From the NCBI RefSeq assembly GCF_043290135.1, contig NC_134710.1, positions 277,222,776 to 277,286,775 on the forward strand: 64,000 bases of DNA, written 5' to 3'. Position 1 is the first letter of the stretch. Each line of letters starts with the position of its first letter. Positions 12,346 to 25,876 of the stretch are shown here, in pieces. The position numbers and the translations under genes are program-made. A model generated the notes under the pieces. It made no database searches. It was not told where the DNA came from and worked only from the letters and a program-made list of their open reading frames with translations. Source of the stretch: Rhipicephalus microplus. Taxonomy: Eukaryota > Arthropoda > Arachnida > Ixodida > Ixodidae.

Positions 12346-12760
12346 GCCGGCGAAAGTTCCCCCTACCAAATAAGGAATTAACGCGGAGCCAGTCGGTCAT
12401 GTTACGCTTGCTGTACACTAACTCATACCCCAGCCGCTGGCGCATGAAGCATATCAACCCAGACTACGACGGGCAACATGTGTGTGAACAGTGTTGTGAA
12501 CGTGTAGATTTGAACCATATGCTCTGTGGTTGTGGATCGAGGGACACGCCAAGAACAAGCAACAGTGGGCCAAAATGCTTAGAAGTGCTTAACTTGCAGA
12601 CCAACTTCGGGTGGTCCAGGAGGCCCGCCAGGCGGCGGAGAGCTTCGGACTCCCTGTCCCGACGTGGGAGATGCCCTCTACACCTGGCGTCTAGCCGAGG
12701 GTCCTCCGACCCCTTTTTTGGGAAATAAAGTTTCATCACCACCACCAATACAGCGTTCCA
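12346..12760 (+). mobile_element. 3' end of an I-clade LINE
   Basis: The plus-strand translation (about 12395-12545) matches the C-terminal tail of RNase H-type LINEs: 'LRLLYTNSYPS' followed by a Cys-Cys...His...Cys cluster ('CEQCCERVDLNHMLCGC'). The 3' UTR ends with AATAAAG near 12725 and a short CACCACCA tail. It is severely 5'-truncated. It differs in sequence from the family at 58600-58830, so a second I-type lineage is present. Confidence 0.6.
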
Positions 12761-12830
12761 TTCATTTTTTTCTTCTCACAAATCTTTCAAATTGCGTGGG
12801 CTTCTATACTACAAATTCGATCACACATAT

Positions 12831-13060
12831 ACACGTACGCATGTTGTAAAAGGCACGAGTTGTAGGTCGTGTGTACGCATGTTGTAAAAGGCACGAGTTG
12901 TAGGAAGTGTGTACGCATGTTGTAAAAGGCATGAGTTGTAGGTAGTGTGTACGCATGTTGTAAAAGGTACGAGTTGTAGGTAGTGTGTACGCATGTTGTA
13001 AAAGGCACTAGTTGTAGTTAGTGTGTACGCCTGTTGTAAAAGGCACGAGTTGTAAGTATT
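12831..13060 (+). repeat. 38-bp tandem repeat, six units
   Basis: Six consecutive copies of a 38-bp unit of the form 'gtgtacgcatgttgtaaaag' plus 'gcacgagttgtaggtagt'. Units differ by only one to four bases, so the array is recent or homogenised. It follows directly after a LINE tail and precedes a SINE. Confidence 0.95.
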
Positions 13061-13069
13061 CGTAACTGT

Positions 13070-13290
13070 CGTGGTGACTTCGTGGTTACGGTGTTTGTGT
13101 ACTGAACAAAAAGTCGGGGATTCGACTTGGCCGTGGCAATCATATTTCGGTGAAGAGAAAATTCTAGAAGCACGTGCACAGCGCGTCGTCAGGGCACGTT
13201 AAAGTAGACCGAGAAGCTATCCAGAATCCTCGATACGGCGTCCTGAGTGGCTGTGGGGCGCTAAACCCACCGATAAACCAACAAACCATT
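13070..13290 (+). mobile_element. tRNA-derived SINE, second type
   Basis: A degenerate tRNA-like head ('cgtggttacggtg' then 'gggattcgact') is followed by a body ending 'ggcgtcctgagtggctgtgg' and 'cgctaaaccc'. The layout resembles the main SINE here, but the 3' half is distinct ('cctgagtggct' instead of the 'ctctcataatcatat' segment). The closing 'ataaaccaacaaacc' is the usual A-rich tail. Target duplication was not identified. Confidence 0.65.
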
Positions 13291-14153
13291 CACTGAGTGT
13301 GTGTATTAAAGCACAGGTTACTAGATGATTGACAGACTGCTCACGGGCAGTCTTTGTTTTGAGAGAATGTTATTAAGGTGTCTGTTTACCGTTGTTGATA
13401 GGTCCTTACTGCGTTGTCATAAGGCAGTCTAACACAATTCTGTTCAACGCTCAGTCAGAGGGTTGACAGAAAGTTGGTAAATCAGTATAAATACCATTGG
13501 TAGGCACTTTATTTAATTGCTGGTTGATTCTACTAACGAGCGTTTTTAGACAGACAGGCTATCGTGGAAAACATTTTTGTAAAGTTAAAGTATGTTGAAC
13601 CCCCACCCTGCCTCTAAAGACATTTATAAAGAAGAAATGATTTTTCAAATCGGTTTGTTACGAACGGAATCGGAGAAAATTTAACGTTTGTGATGCGTTA
13701 TGGCAGCCTATTGGCTGTACAATGTGAGCCAGCAGTCAATACGTGCCGTTTACGGAGAACCTGTGCTGTGTAGTGCAGCACTTGTTTCTGCAGTTCACAG
13801 TGATTGAAACCGAAGTGCGTTGTTCAGAGGTTTATTGCCTCCCAAAAGGCGGCTATGGATATATACAATTTCTGTATACTCAAAGGTGCGAGTTTTGTAA
13901 GTAAATGAATAAACCCCCATTCCATGTTCCATGGCATACAGCACATGGTGCAGCTTGTGATATTATGTGGCTCCAAGCGCTGAAATATATGAATCGTGGT
14001 GTGGACGTTTCTTATTGGGAATCTGAATAGGTGTTTAACACAGTACAATTTTTGGGACAGCTGGCACTTGAAATGAGAGGACCTCCAGGGCAGTATTTCT
14101 CTTCAATACAACTAATGTACATGAAAAAGGAACAGCATCATCATGCAAGGCTT
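13291..14153. other. unassigned sequence
   Basis: No ORF or repeat that I recognise. Confidence 0.45.
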
Positions 14154-14450
14154 CTGAGCAAATGGTGTAATAGCGCCCTTGAATAACGGTTTGAGCGTGT
14201 AATAGCACCCTTCATTGTGCAATAAAACCTTTCTATTCAAGGGTGTAAGGGTATAACCTTTTTTTTGCGATTGTAAAAGTGTAATAACATTATTTAAGGT
14301 TGTAAGCGCGTTTGGCAGTTGAAACACTCTTTAAACAAAAAAGTGTTTTGAGGCACCAAAACACCCATAAAATTGGTGCTTCTGTTTATCAAAACACCCT
14401 TATTGTAGGGTGTAAGAGTGTTAGCTATATACATGGCAAAACACCTTTAA
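14154..14450. repeat. cluster of direct and inverted GGTGTAA/ACACCC motifs
   Basis: The motif 'ggtgtaa' and close variants ('gcgtgtaatagca', 'gggtgtaaggg', 'gggtgtaagag') and the opposite-strand form 'aaacaccc' (14338-14400, 14441-14447) recur about ten times in 300 bases, with a 'cacctttaaag' end near 14452. This is the look of a decayed MITE cluster with terminal-repeat-like pieces. No TSD was found. Confidence 0.5.
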
Positions 14451-14640
14451 AGATGCAAACTGGTTTATTGCGCGTGAGCTCGCGTGGCCCTTCTCCGCTC
14501 TAAGCTCCAGCCCCGCGTACTGCAGGATGTCGTTGTACTCAGCCAGCCTGCGCAACAGTGCGCCTGCAGGGAAGGCTGAGCCGTGGCACCTTCGAAGGGG
14601 TGCCATTTTGTTGCATAGAACCCGGTTCATTTCCCATCGG
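14451..14640 (-). other. GC-rich, coding-like segment next to MITE motifs
   Basis: The minus strand has an open frame (about 14630-14445) of balanced composition, including 'GALLRRLAEYNDILQYAGLE', unlike its AT-rich surroundings. No family is recognised. It abuts MITE-like 'aaaggtgttttgcca' sequence. It could be a captured fragment of a host exon or just GC-rich repeat. I do not claim a gene. Confidence 0.3.
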
Positions 14641-15054
14641 AACTCGCTGGTTATAGGGCTGGCACAGAAGAAGAAAATACTCTCAATAAAAAGGGCACAA
14701 AAAACGGTGCTATTAAAGATGGTAGAGAAGCAAATCAGAGTTATACATGTATACAGTCTATCAAACTCGAGAAGGCGATCGGATGCGGTGCATTAGGAAC
14801 ACATCATTGAGTTCGCCAGTGTTATTTAAGTGAATAGGGCTAACAAGGCAGGGTATCATTCCAATAATGCGCCATATTATGTACTCGCATGCTTAAATAT
14901 GACCCACATAAAACTACCGGTGGAAGAACGACACAGAGGTGCGTCTCATTAAGGCTGCGTATTGGTCAAGCGATTTTTTAAGGATAAATCATGAAAATGA
15001 AGTCGACTTCTCTGCTCAGAGACCACGTTCTTAACCTCTTTTTTCTTTCGCTGG
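14641..15054. other. unassigned sequence
   Basis: Nothing recognised. Confidence 0.45.
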
Positions 15055-15147
15055 AGGTGAGAAGCTAGAAGCCCGCGTGCTTAGATTTAGGGGCACATTA
15101 AAGAACACCAGGTTGTCGAAACTTCCGGAGCTATATACTAGCGAGTC
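15055..15147 (+). mobile_element. SINE body fragment
   Basis: About 80 bases match the central body of the main SINE ('cgtgctcagatttggg', 'cacgttaaagaacacc', 'cttccggagc') with roughly 80% identity. The tRNA head and the tail are missing. Confidence 0.65.
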
Positions 15148-15201
15148 ATAAACAGAGATCAGTTGTGCTCGACACGTACTCCTTTCACATGGACGTAAAA
15201 C

Positions 15202-15225
15202 GGGGGGGGGGGGGGGGGGGGGGGG
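15202..15225 (+). repeat. poly-G run of 24
   Basis: An uninterrupted G24 tract. Shorter runs occur at 10308-10323 (16) and 21488-21500 (13). Such tracts can form G-quadruplexes; run length is also prone to sequencing error. Confidence 0.95.
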
Positions 15226-18200
15226 AAGAGAAACAAGAGTTTGCCTTCAAACCATGTGTTCTAACTACGACTCCAGGTTTTAATTTTGTATTAGTGGTTG
15301 TAACCATTTACTTCGTGAGGATGCACTCATTTTTTAACGCTCTCTAAATAGAATTACCAATGTCTGTTCGCACCATTCCTATAATTGATGTAAACTGCCA
15401 ATCACCTTCAATGCATTGTGCTGAACTATAGTTGATGTTAACCCCAACAATACATCTGTATCGTAGGAGTATATATGTAACGTTTATGAAATTATAGAGC
15501 CATCACCGCATAACCCAAATGACGCTTTACGAACTGAGCCCGAAGGTTAAAAGATATCGGCGCGGTTTATGAAAATCTAGTGTCGACTGCACTCTTTGCT
15601 TGCGAATGCGCTGCGACGCTGTACAGAAAAATGTCGTTGAATCAGAATATCAATAGCCGAACCAACGGACAATTAGGAAACTCTAAGGTGCCATCATATT
15701 GTCAAAATTTTGTGTCTTCAATCAATGGAAGAGGTTGTAGAACCTCCGTCTGCCAATTAGAGACGGAAATATGGTGGCTTTTACAATGGGGTGGTATTTT
15801 AAATATCAACATTTCTATCTCAGAGCTGTCACATAGGCTGAGCGAAACGACGGAAATACGAAATCGATAAGAAGACAGCCGACCATGGTTTCGCTGAGAG
15901 AAAACACTGAGCAAAATGTGCAGCTAGCCGGCTAGTCGCGAAGGGAAAACGCAAACGAGGAGTTATATAAGGTACATAAGGGCACATGCAGAAACCGAGG
16001 TAAAATTAAATTTATCGAAGTATGGAACATTTTTTAACCTATTTTGATGGCGGACGCAAATGTTACCTTAACTTTCATTTTAGAAAAAGCAGTAGAAAAA
16101 ATACACTGCACGTGCGTATCGTGCCTACTGAATTCGCCTGTGTGTTTTGTTTCCTTGCGCTACTTCGTCAAATGAACCTGAACTCCCATGCCAATTTCAT
16201 TAGGTTACCTGAATGAACCTAAATCATAAGGTTTTTTTATTCAGTGCCAAGATTCGTGACAATACAGTACCGTGCGTGACTTTTCTTCTTCTGTACAGCT
16301 TCTAGTTTTACCCACTGCTTCAACAAAGTTGAGAAAAACGTCTTGGCGGAACCATTGAAACGACACTGTGTTACGCGGTGCCACAAATCATGGTTGCGAG
16401 TTGCGATATGCGTTGAGAACATTGTTAGAACCATTTTGGGAGCTCTTGTATTTTTACGGGGAAGCATTGAACATTGCTACTACATTGTCGATTTGCGTGT
16501 GCCGTTTCCTCCTAGAGAAACAAAGGCCCAATCAGCCAGTCTTACTGTTGCTTCTTGATGACAAATCTCTCGGATGGTCACTATAGCAAGCTTCCTTGCG
16601 TAGTTATTTCAGTCGCGTGAAAAAAAAAAGCTAAGCAGTGTTCGGGCAGTGGGCTGCAAGTATGGGTAAAAAGAAACGAAACCATTTCTTTTCAATCGCA
16701 ATGGTTTACTTTAGAAAGGTCCATTATTTGTTAAAATAGATAGTTTCATTCAGCGTGCTGCAGGAACATGTTGGCAGACAGTGGCGAGAGCAGAACCTCC
16801 ACGACAACTTAAGCTCCCTGCCTTTCTCCTTCGTTTCGCTGTCCTCCACAGAAAGCACCCTGGCGAGCCTAGTAGCTTAATAAAAGAGACCATAATAGGG
16901 GATAACATTCAGATAGAAACTCGGAGATGGCACTGCGTTACGGAGCCAGCCTTGTTCAGCAGAATGCTCCGAGAGGCCTCTTTTTCTTGCATTACCGACC
17001 GTATACACGTAAAGGCATAAGTTGCCTTTTTGAGGCAACCCATATTGGCCCTGTATAATCGTTCGGCTGAAACTCATGAGCCATGCACTGCACGAATGTT
17101 CTGATGTGATGATGACGTACTGAAACCCATTTGATGACGTATTGAAACCCATACCCGTTTTTCCGGTCGCGTTCTGCTTTCTTCTGTCTCTTGTTTCCTC
17201 TTCTTCCATGGTAAAAACCCAAGAATGAAGCTGCAGCTGCAACGTTTTTCAGCCTAAAGGGCAGATGGTAATCGCATGATAATCAGCTTACATTCGATTT
17301 ATCAAAGTGACGTTATGAAAGCTGTTACTACAAATACCAGCCATATCATCTTGCGAGGTGAAAACTAATGTCACTCTCAAGTTTTTCCCCTTTCCCTCGA
17401 GGCCATGCATAAATATTTCGGCGTACTTATAGGCCCTTTCCAATAATTTTCTGCGGTGTGGTGGAACTGTGCTGTTTTGTGGGTGGAAACACTGCTAAAT
17501 CCTTTGGTATCCATTCTGACCAAAGGACGAGTAAACAAAAAAATGAATTCTACGGTTTAGACGGGAGACTACTATGTGCTTGTGAGTGCTGTGGTGGAAC
17601 CTGGGAAATTTTGAGCAATTGAGGTCCCTTAACGGCCGTCTGAATGCAAATACATGGGGTTATTTGTCTAACTGTGCCGCTGGGGCCGGAAATAGAGCCC
17701 TCATGCATGGCGGCCGCACCCAAGCGACCATGGCGGGTAATAGCCATGGTAGCTATACAGGGTGTTTCAAGTAATGGGTTCAATATTCCTTAAAAATTAC
17801 AGAAAGGAGGTATCTGCGTGCTACTTGCGGCGTTGCCGTCTTGTGGCAAAAGACATCTCCAGATGAGTACAAACACTAATTATGACAGTAATAATGCGAG
17901 ATACATGCCAGTATGTAGGGTCAAATCGTCGTAATGCTTAAGTGATGTATAAGGGCTATCAGAGGAGCCCCACAACGCTAAAACAGCTTCACCAAATGAG
18001 TGTATTGTCTCATGAATCGACTGCCACAGAACATTTTTGAATCCGTCAAAGGCGAGCGCTGTTATATTTGTCGCACGCTGTAATTGCCTTCTCTCTTCTC
18101 TCGTCCCGACAAGCGCGCTGAGAGCTAAGCGGAGAGGTATGACGAAGGGGAAAGAAGTTACGTCACGGACACGTCATTACCTTGAATGCTTTTACCTTTT

Positions 18201-18935
18201 TCTTCATACGTGCGGATTATTTTAAGTGTGACTGCTTGAACGCGCGCCAGAGGTGGTGGCCTCCGATGATGGCCACGGTAACTATGTAGCCCGCGATGCT
18301 CAAATTATGGTATGTCGCATCATCTGCGGAAAGAAGGCAGATCGATTTCTAGCTGTGTTTGAGAATTAATTGCAAATTACAGGCCATGTGCTGCACTAGA
18401 TCATTTTATTCACGTGTTCACAGGAGCCTGCAGGGCATACCGATCTGCAAGGTATAAACGCTGATCATGCTCAAAAGATTCTGCTGGGCCCCATTAGGCC
18501 CATGTTGTAAAGTACGAGGGCTATATGCAATTGAGAGTATAATCATAAAATAATCTGCAGAACCCACGTACCTGGGGAATCGATGTTATTCGTAGCATGT
18601 GGAGGGAAGGTGGCTGTGTTGCAATATTTTATATAGCGAAATGTTGCGAAACGACGCTATATATTAGTACACATGTTGAACGCACCGACATATGTTTGGC
18701 AGTCGTATATGCTTTGTATACCCAGTAGTTTATTGTCACGTAGCGTGTCCAACATGGACATGTGTTTTAGACACCAGAAGCGGTAAACTGACATGTAGAG
18801 CTTTGCTCACGAGGAGGGTAGCCCTTCACAGTGCCACATAAATCAAATTCAGTAGAGGGGGCTTAAGTATAATCGACGTTAACCTTACGTGACTACTGTG
18901 TCATAGGAGTACACATGCAATCTTTATAATATTGC
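15226..18935. other. unassigned intergenic sequence
   Basis: No supported gene in 3.7 kb. A possible element terminus ('acagggtgtttcaagtaatg') starts near 17758, but no inverted partner was found downstream. All ORFs are short and featureless. Confidence 0.5.
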
Positions 18936-18948
18936 ATAGCCATGCAGT

Positions 18949-19198
18949 GCCCCGCCGTGGTGGTCTAGTAGCTAAGGTACTCGGCTGCTGACCCGCAGGT
19001 CGCGGGTTCAAATCCCGGCTGCGGCGGCTGCATTTCCGGTGGAGGCGGGATTGTTGTAGGCCCGTGTGCTCAGATTTGGGTGCACGTTAAAGAACCCCAG
19101 GTGGTCGAAATTTCCGGAGCCCTCCACTACGGCGTCTCTCATAATCATATAGTGGTTTTGGGACGTTAAACTCCACATATCAATCAATCAATCAATCA
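18949..19198 (+). mobile_element. complete tRNA-derived SINE (Ruka-like)
   Basis: Full-length SINE. It has a tRNA-like head with an A-box-like 'tagtagctaagg' and a B box 'ggttcaaatcc' at 19005-19015, a body, and a 3' tail of ATCA repeats (about 19179-19198). It is flanked by a perfect 13-bp target-site duplication, ATAGCCATGCAGT, at 18936-18948 and 19199-19211. RNA polymerase III would transcribe it from the internal boxes. Tick SINEs of this kind are known as Ruka; the assignment is from memory of its structure. The perfect duplication indicates a fairly recent insertion. Confidence 0.93.
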
Positions 19199-19680
19199 AT
19201 AGCCATGCAGTACTGTAACACCAATAGACTTTTCCCGATCATTAGGGTTTTTTAAAGCAATTTCGAAACCTGGCGTGACTGTCGCTTGATTGCAACGCAG
19301 AATGCTTGGGTTCCATTTCTGATAGAATCCTGAAAGTTATTGTTTGTAGTATTGGGGTGAATGTTGTCGATGTCAGCTTTTTTTTTCTCACAACGCCCTC
19401 ACGGTAAAATTACTTATATCTGTTCCCACCGTTCCTGGGTAGATATAAACTGTCAATTATATGTGGCACATACCCGTTGGATACAACGGCGGCGTATGGC
19501 ATGCATGCAGCAGAGACATGTGTCACATATGCGTTTAGATACGGGTACGTGCCTCACGTCTCTCTCGGAAAAGGTTTGAGAACGTTCGCGACGGGGTTGT
19601 CACATTATTCATGCCATGACCAGCGAGTCACATTTGTCCCGCCATCTTACTATCCCCCGTTTATTTTGATTTATGCCAAG

Positions 19681-20434
19681 TTAAAGGGACCCGGAAACGA
19701 TTGATTGTATGATTGATTGATTTGTGGGGTTTAACGTTTAAAAACCACTATTTGATTATGAGAGACGCCGTAGTGGAGGGCTCCGGAAATTTTGACCACC
19801 TGGTGTTCTTTAACATGCACCCAAATCTGAGTACACGGGCCTACAACATTTCCGCCTCCATCGGAAATGCAGCCGCCACAGGACCCGGAAACGATTCTAA
19901 CAATTTTTTTTTCAAACACGTTGGGCCAGTAGACCAAGTCCCAAGGGTATTTTAGAGACCGATTTGAGCTCTCTGCATGCGTTAACTTTGCAATTAATAA
20001 TATTACAACGCTTTAAAGCTGCGAATCGCTCCAGATCGCTGCAGATCACTGCGACTCGGCCAAACGCGTTTTCAACCACCCATACACCAAGTGACATGCT
20101 CTGCCCCAGTGACGTCATCGTTTCCAGGTGATCTGATTGGCTGTGGAATGCGCGAGGCAGACTTCCGGTATCGGGTCGGTGGCGGGAATTACGCGTACGC
20201 GGTCTCACGCCACATCGTGACGCAGGCGCCGTGAAGGCGGAGCTTAGCCCCGAGTGCTCGAAGGAAGAGTTGAGGGCAGTTTAGGGCGAAAGTCGGGGCG
20301 GAGGAGAGCAATTTTTTAGTACTCGTAGCTCCGTTATTAACGGGTGTTTCGATTGAACTCTGGTGCCAATGATTTGCTCCTGTAGTCGTCTAATCAAAAA
20401 CTGAATGCGAAAAACCATTTCAGGGACCCTTTAA
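19681..20434 (+). mobile_element. TTAA-flanked MITE (piggyBac-like), host of a SINE
   Basis: The element 19685-20430 lies between TTAA duplications at 19681-19684 and 20431-20434. The terminal inverted repeats are imperfect: left AGGGACCCGGAAACGATT, right (reverse complement) AGGGTCCCTGAAATGGTT, agreeing at 14 of 18 positions. After subtraction of the nested SINE and one target duplication it is about 552 bp with no transposase ORF, so it is non-autonomous. TTAA targets point to the piggyBac superfamily; this is inference. A relative sits at 51704-52298. Confidence 0.82.
19703..19880 (-). mobile_element. 5'-truncated SINE nested in the MITE
   Basis: A reverse-complement Ruka-like SINE lacking the tRNA head. 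It is flanked by a perfect 16-bp duplication, GGACCCGGAAACGATT, at 19687-19702 and 19881-19896. The duplicated target is the MITE's own terminal repeat, which proves that the SINE arrived after the MITE. Confidence 0.92.
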
Positions 20435-20530
20435 AGAGATGATCACGAACAGAGATGGATAAGCAGACAGACACGCTAAACGTGCCTGCAGTACCCCCAA
20501 AAATGCTCGAACTTAAAACCTCACGACCGA

Positions 20531-23500
20531 ATACTAGGCCGATACTCGTCACCAGTTAAAAACTGACAAATCATACGTGATATATAGTCCTGTTACTGAG
20601 TGTGCACGAGGCGACCCATAGAATTGTAATGGCGTACGTGCGTACATTGAAGTTAGGCCACGCTTGTTCTTACGAGCACCAACGCTGGGCCGCATCGAAG
20701 GGGCCTAGTGGTCGATCCCTGACGGAACCACACTGATTGCTTTGGCGAAATGCGGCGATACGCAGCGACATATGTAAGCACTATTGTTCCCCACGACAGA
20801 CGAAACACTTACCATAGCTGAGAAAGCGAAGGAAATCGTCAATGTGGGCTGCACAGGTCGTCAGAGACGGTGACTGGTCGTTCTTCCAAGCGCTAGCAAC
20901 CAACGAACGCGCGCATGTGCTCCGCGAGCTGCAATAGCGCTTTCTTTTCTTCACCCGTAAAGGCACAAACCCACGTTCAAGTGTTCGCAAATGGAAGATG
21001 TTCACATTACTGTTACGGTGAATGGTTTTTATGGACGCGAAAATGCGACCAATTTTATGAGCAAGTGAATAGGCATGCACTGGGTCGTGCAGTTGAGAAG
21101 GGAGGGGCTATAGACTACCCCCTCCCCTTCCCGACACATACGCATATTCCCCATATTCTTAATTCTTGTTGCAATAAGAAAAGCTATACTCTCACAATCT
21201 GTATTCTTTATTTCGAGTGAAACATACAGCGTAACTTATATAACACACAGCTATTCCAATTCTACGTAGAGGAAGTGCAGCGAATCTGCTATAGGCTAGT
21301 ACGTTTTGAAAAGAGCGACCGACAAGTTCACTTTCACCTTGTAGTTCTATTGTGCGTTTCACTTGAAACGTTTTTATCGGTATTCGTGCCCATCTTGCTT
21401 GATACATGCGGTCGTTCATGTGCTTCTTGCAAAGTAAAAATTATATGACCAGCTTTCACACATGGTCAGGTGGTGTTGGAAAATAGAGGGGGGGGGGGGG
21501 AGTCACAGAACTTTATCAATGTTTCTATGTGAAAGGGAGAGGTATCACCTGTGTATTCGGCGAGATTGTGTCGGAGGCCGTGAGAAAATGGTTCGTACTC
21601 AATACAGTAAACTCTGTGCTTCGTCTTTCTTTTGGCGGTGCTAAGGTGTTTCCGCAATGTGGTCACCTAAATTATTCTGTCACGAATATCTTTATCTCAA
21701 AATGCTTTTTATGAAAGCGATCCTTGAGTTTCAATTATACTTAATGAAACAGTTGTAAGAGCAGTGTACCTCTTGAGATGATTGAACTTCTTGTTCTCTT
21801 AATGAGAAGCTGCACAGTAAATTGCAGAAAGCTTCTCTCTGCGTCTAAGGGGAAGTGCTCAGATGTCCGTGCGTTCTCACAATGCCGACCTTCCTGGATA
21901 CAACGTTCAACCCTTAGACACGCTCAGTGCACCCCTGCACCCCTTGTTATTGCCATTTGTAACGAGAAACCGCGACACATCGAACTTTGAATGAAATGAA
22001 CCTGCTGCGTAATAGGTTTATATTCATTTTTAACTTCATTTTACAGTGCGCTAAGTATCGATTAGATGAAGGCACTGCACTGTTCGCGGTTGTAGTTTGT
22101 GGCTACTTCGCGCCAAATTGGTCACTTAAGGATACGACGATGGTGTCCTAAACGGAGTTCTAAGGCATGGCCAGCACACTTATCACGCTGATTGCTATCT
22201 ATTCTTACATCAATTCTTAACATTTCATAGCACGGTACGTAATCTTTTTCGAACTTGACAAAGAGTGAAGATCCGCACCACAATAAAGCTGCTCTGTTAT
22301 TACGGCGAATCAATTTCTGAATCGATTTCGGTCTGCAGCTTCAAGGAAAATTTCCCCAAGGTTTTAGGCTCCTAATCTCTTGTCGGCACGTATTTTTCAA
22401 AATCACTCCGCCTCCATCCTGCGTAACTATATAGACAAATTCCACCGGAAATACGTCACGAAAATGCGGTAGCCCTGTTGTCGGGCGTTTTGTTTCGCTT
22501 GGTAGGCAAAAGCTGTTCAATAATAACCGCAGTTGCTGCTGTGTTCTCGCTGGTGCGTGCGCTGTTTTTGGCCGAGCAAAGAAGAAAAAGTGTTGTACCG
22601 ACGAACTTTCACGGTGATTTGCACGAAAAGGCACAAGAAAGGTGGACCAGGTCTTTTTTTTTTTCAGTTGTCTGTTGGCGAAAACCGTCGCCAATCAGCC
22701 GCAGCTGTGAAACGCGAGAATTTGCCTTAGACACTGTTTCACCAGTTATGTTTTAGAGTGGCTTACCTATAAAAAGCTATTAGCTGTCTGAAGCATTAGA
22801 ATAAGACATGAAATGGCGCTTTTTTTTAATAAGCCGTGGAGGCGTATCGAGTCCGTTTACCTCAAAGCACGTTAACGCTCTGGATAGCATTGTCACATGC
22901 AAACCATTTTTCACGGTTGCCATTGTTGATATAACTGCAAAAGTCTTCGACACGTCAAAATGACATCGCCATACTGACGAGAACTAAAGGTGTCACTCGG
23001 TCATCAAGCCAACGATTGAGCATGTGTTTTTGCGCGTGGGTATGGTAAATTAAAGTAGCAGTGAACAAAAGGAGGATTTAGACTATGCTTTCTTATTATA
23101 TGCGGCTGAGAGGACACACCTGACACAAGTGCCCTGTTCTAGCTCTGGTGCGCTTCACTAAGTTTTCACGTCTCTGTGAATTCACAGGAAAACATCACGC
23201 AAGATTCTTGCCCAGTCGTACGAATTTCGCGGCGTCGGCTTGAGCGTAACAATTGATCCGCGGGCCTTACAAGTACGTAACCGCATTGTCCACAGCATGT
23301 TGTTGAAGCATTATCGCAAGCGTGTTGTGGATTAAAATGTGGCCGAAATCGTTCTGGTCATTTGCACGAACAACTACTCCAGCACATTTATTATATGCGA
23401 GGATTTACCGTAACGACTTATGACCACGTATTTCTACACCGCGCATTAGCATATTGGGCTCTAGAGCCTCTTGCTGAACGGCAGTGTGTCCTTGCATTAG

Positions 23501-24124
23501 TACAAATTAAAGTGTGCACGTGTGACGTAGGCTGCAGTAATGACGATGATATTTCGCGAATGAGCTACATTCCGCAGTTAAGGTGCCTCATATGTTTGAT
23601 GAGGTTCTCAAAGCTAGAGCTACACGTCAACATAACTCATATGTTCATTTCAGAACCCCTCTACTGCCACTGCAACTTACTGTTGCGGCCGCCGCTTGTA
23701 AACATTCGAAAGGCGTCTCGACGTGCTGTTTTCGAAGGCAGCTTGCGCACCTGCTGTGCTCGTCGTCACGTGTTCATAGTGGTTGGTGGCGCGCTTTCAG
23801 CTGGGACGACTGGGCGGAGCCAACGCGCCGTGACGCCACTCGGTGCCTACCGTGTTCACAAACATGGAATATGTATATACAGGCACACTGGACTTGTACG
23901 TACTCATCTGGTATAGTTGCTGCGCCACCTGGCGTGAAGTGTGTTTTATAGAACGAAATGCCAGACACTGCAAGGCTATTCGCATTGCCCGAAGCACTGA
24001 AAGTCTGCCTGTTTAGCCCTTAAACAACGCTGATTAGGAAATGTATAACTTGTTAAGATTATCTGCATGTTTATGTGTAATGTAACAGCGGCACATATCC
24101 ATTAATACCACATGGGAGGACTAA
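20531..24124. other. unassigned intergenic sequence
   Basis: About 3.6 kb with no supported gene. Short ORFs around 20781-21220, 22341-22756 and 23362-23951 carry no motif I recognise. A run of 13 G lies at 21488-21500. Confidence 0.5.
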
Positions 24125-24136
24125 CATCTTCCAATG

Positions 24137-24373
24137 ATGATTGATTGATATGTGGGGTTTAACGTCTCAAAACCACCATAAGATTATGAAAGACGCCGTA
24201 GTGGAGGGCTCCAGAAATTTCGACCTCCTGGGGTTCTTTAATGTGCAGCCAAATCTGAGAACACGGGCCTACATAATTTCCGCCTCTATCGGAAATGCAG
24301 CCGCCCCAGCCGGGGTTAGCAGCCTGCGGGTTAGCAGCCGAGTACCTTAGCCACTAGACCACCACGGCGGGGT
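24137..24373 (-). mobile_element. near-complete SINE (Ruka-like)
   Basis: The minus-strand copy includes tail, body and tRNA head (24340-24373 reads as the start of the head). It is flanked by a perfect 12-bp duplication, CATCTTCCAATG, at 24125-24136 and 24374-24385. The B-box region is altered by a small local duplication of 'gcgggttagcagcc', so RNA polymerase III transcription of this copy is doubtful. Confidence 0.92.
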
Positions 24374-24483
24374 CATCTTCCAATGGCGGCCTTTTGATTT
24401 TCATACATGTGCGTTAGTTTGAATCATGTAAAAATGAATTTATGTATAAAAATAATATTATTGACAGGAATAGTAACATTTAC

Positions 24484-25876
<1,393 letters not shown>

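Larger units (their letters stand above)
19245..20530 (+). repeat. dispersed repeat A, copy 2, interrupted
   Basis: The left part 19245-19680 matches 507-890 and the right part 20435-20530 matches 897-1015. Between them lies a TTAA-flanked MITE. The break falls exactly where copy 1 reads 'ccaagttcaaggtatgat' while copy 2 has 'ccaagTTAA' before and 'TTAAagagatgat' after the insertion, so copy 1 acts as the empty site. Confidence 0.8.

Noticed and set aside
12831..13060. CRISPR-like array (repeat about 38 bp)
   Set aside because: Units are directly contiguous with no spacers, and the DNA is eukaryotic. It is a simple tandem repeat.
17758..17800. Possible DNA-transposon terminus 'acagggtgtttcaag'
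   Set aside because: No inverted partner or target duplication was found, so no element was called.
18949..19030. True tRNA gene at the SINE head
   Set aside because: The head has internal promoter boxes but no consistent cloverleaf, and it is followed by the SINE body and flanked by a SINE target duplication.
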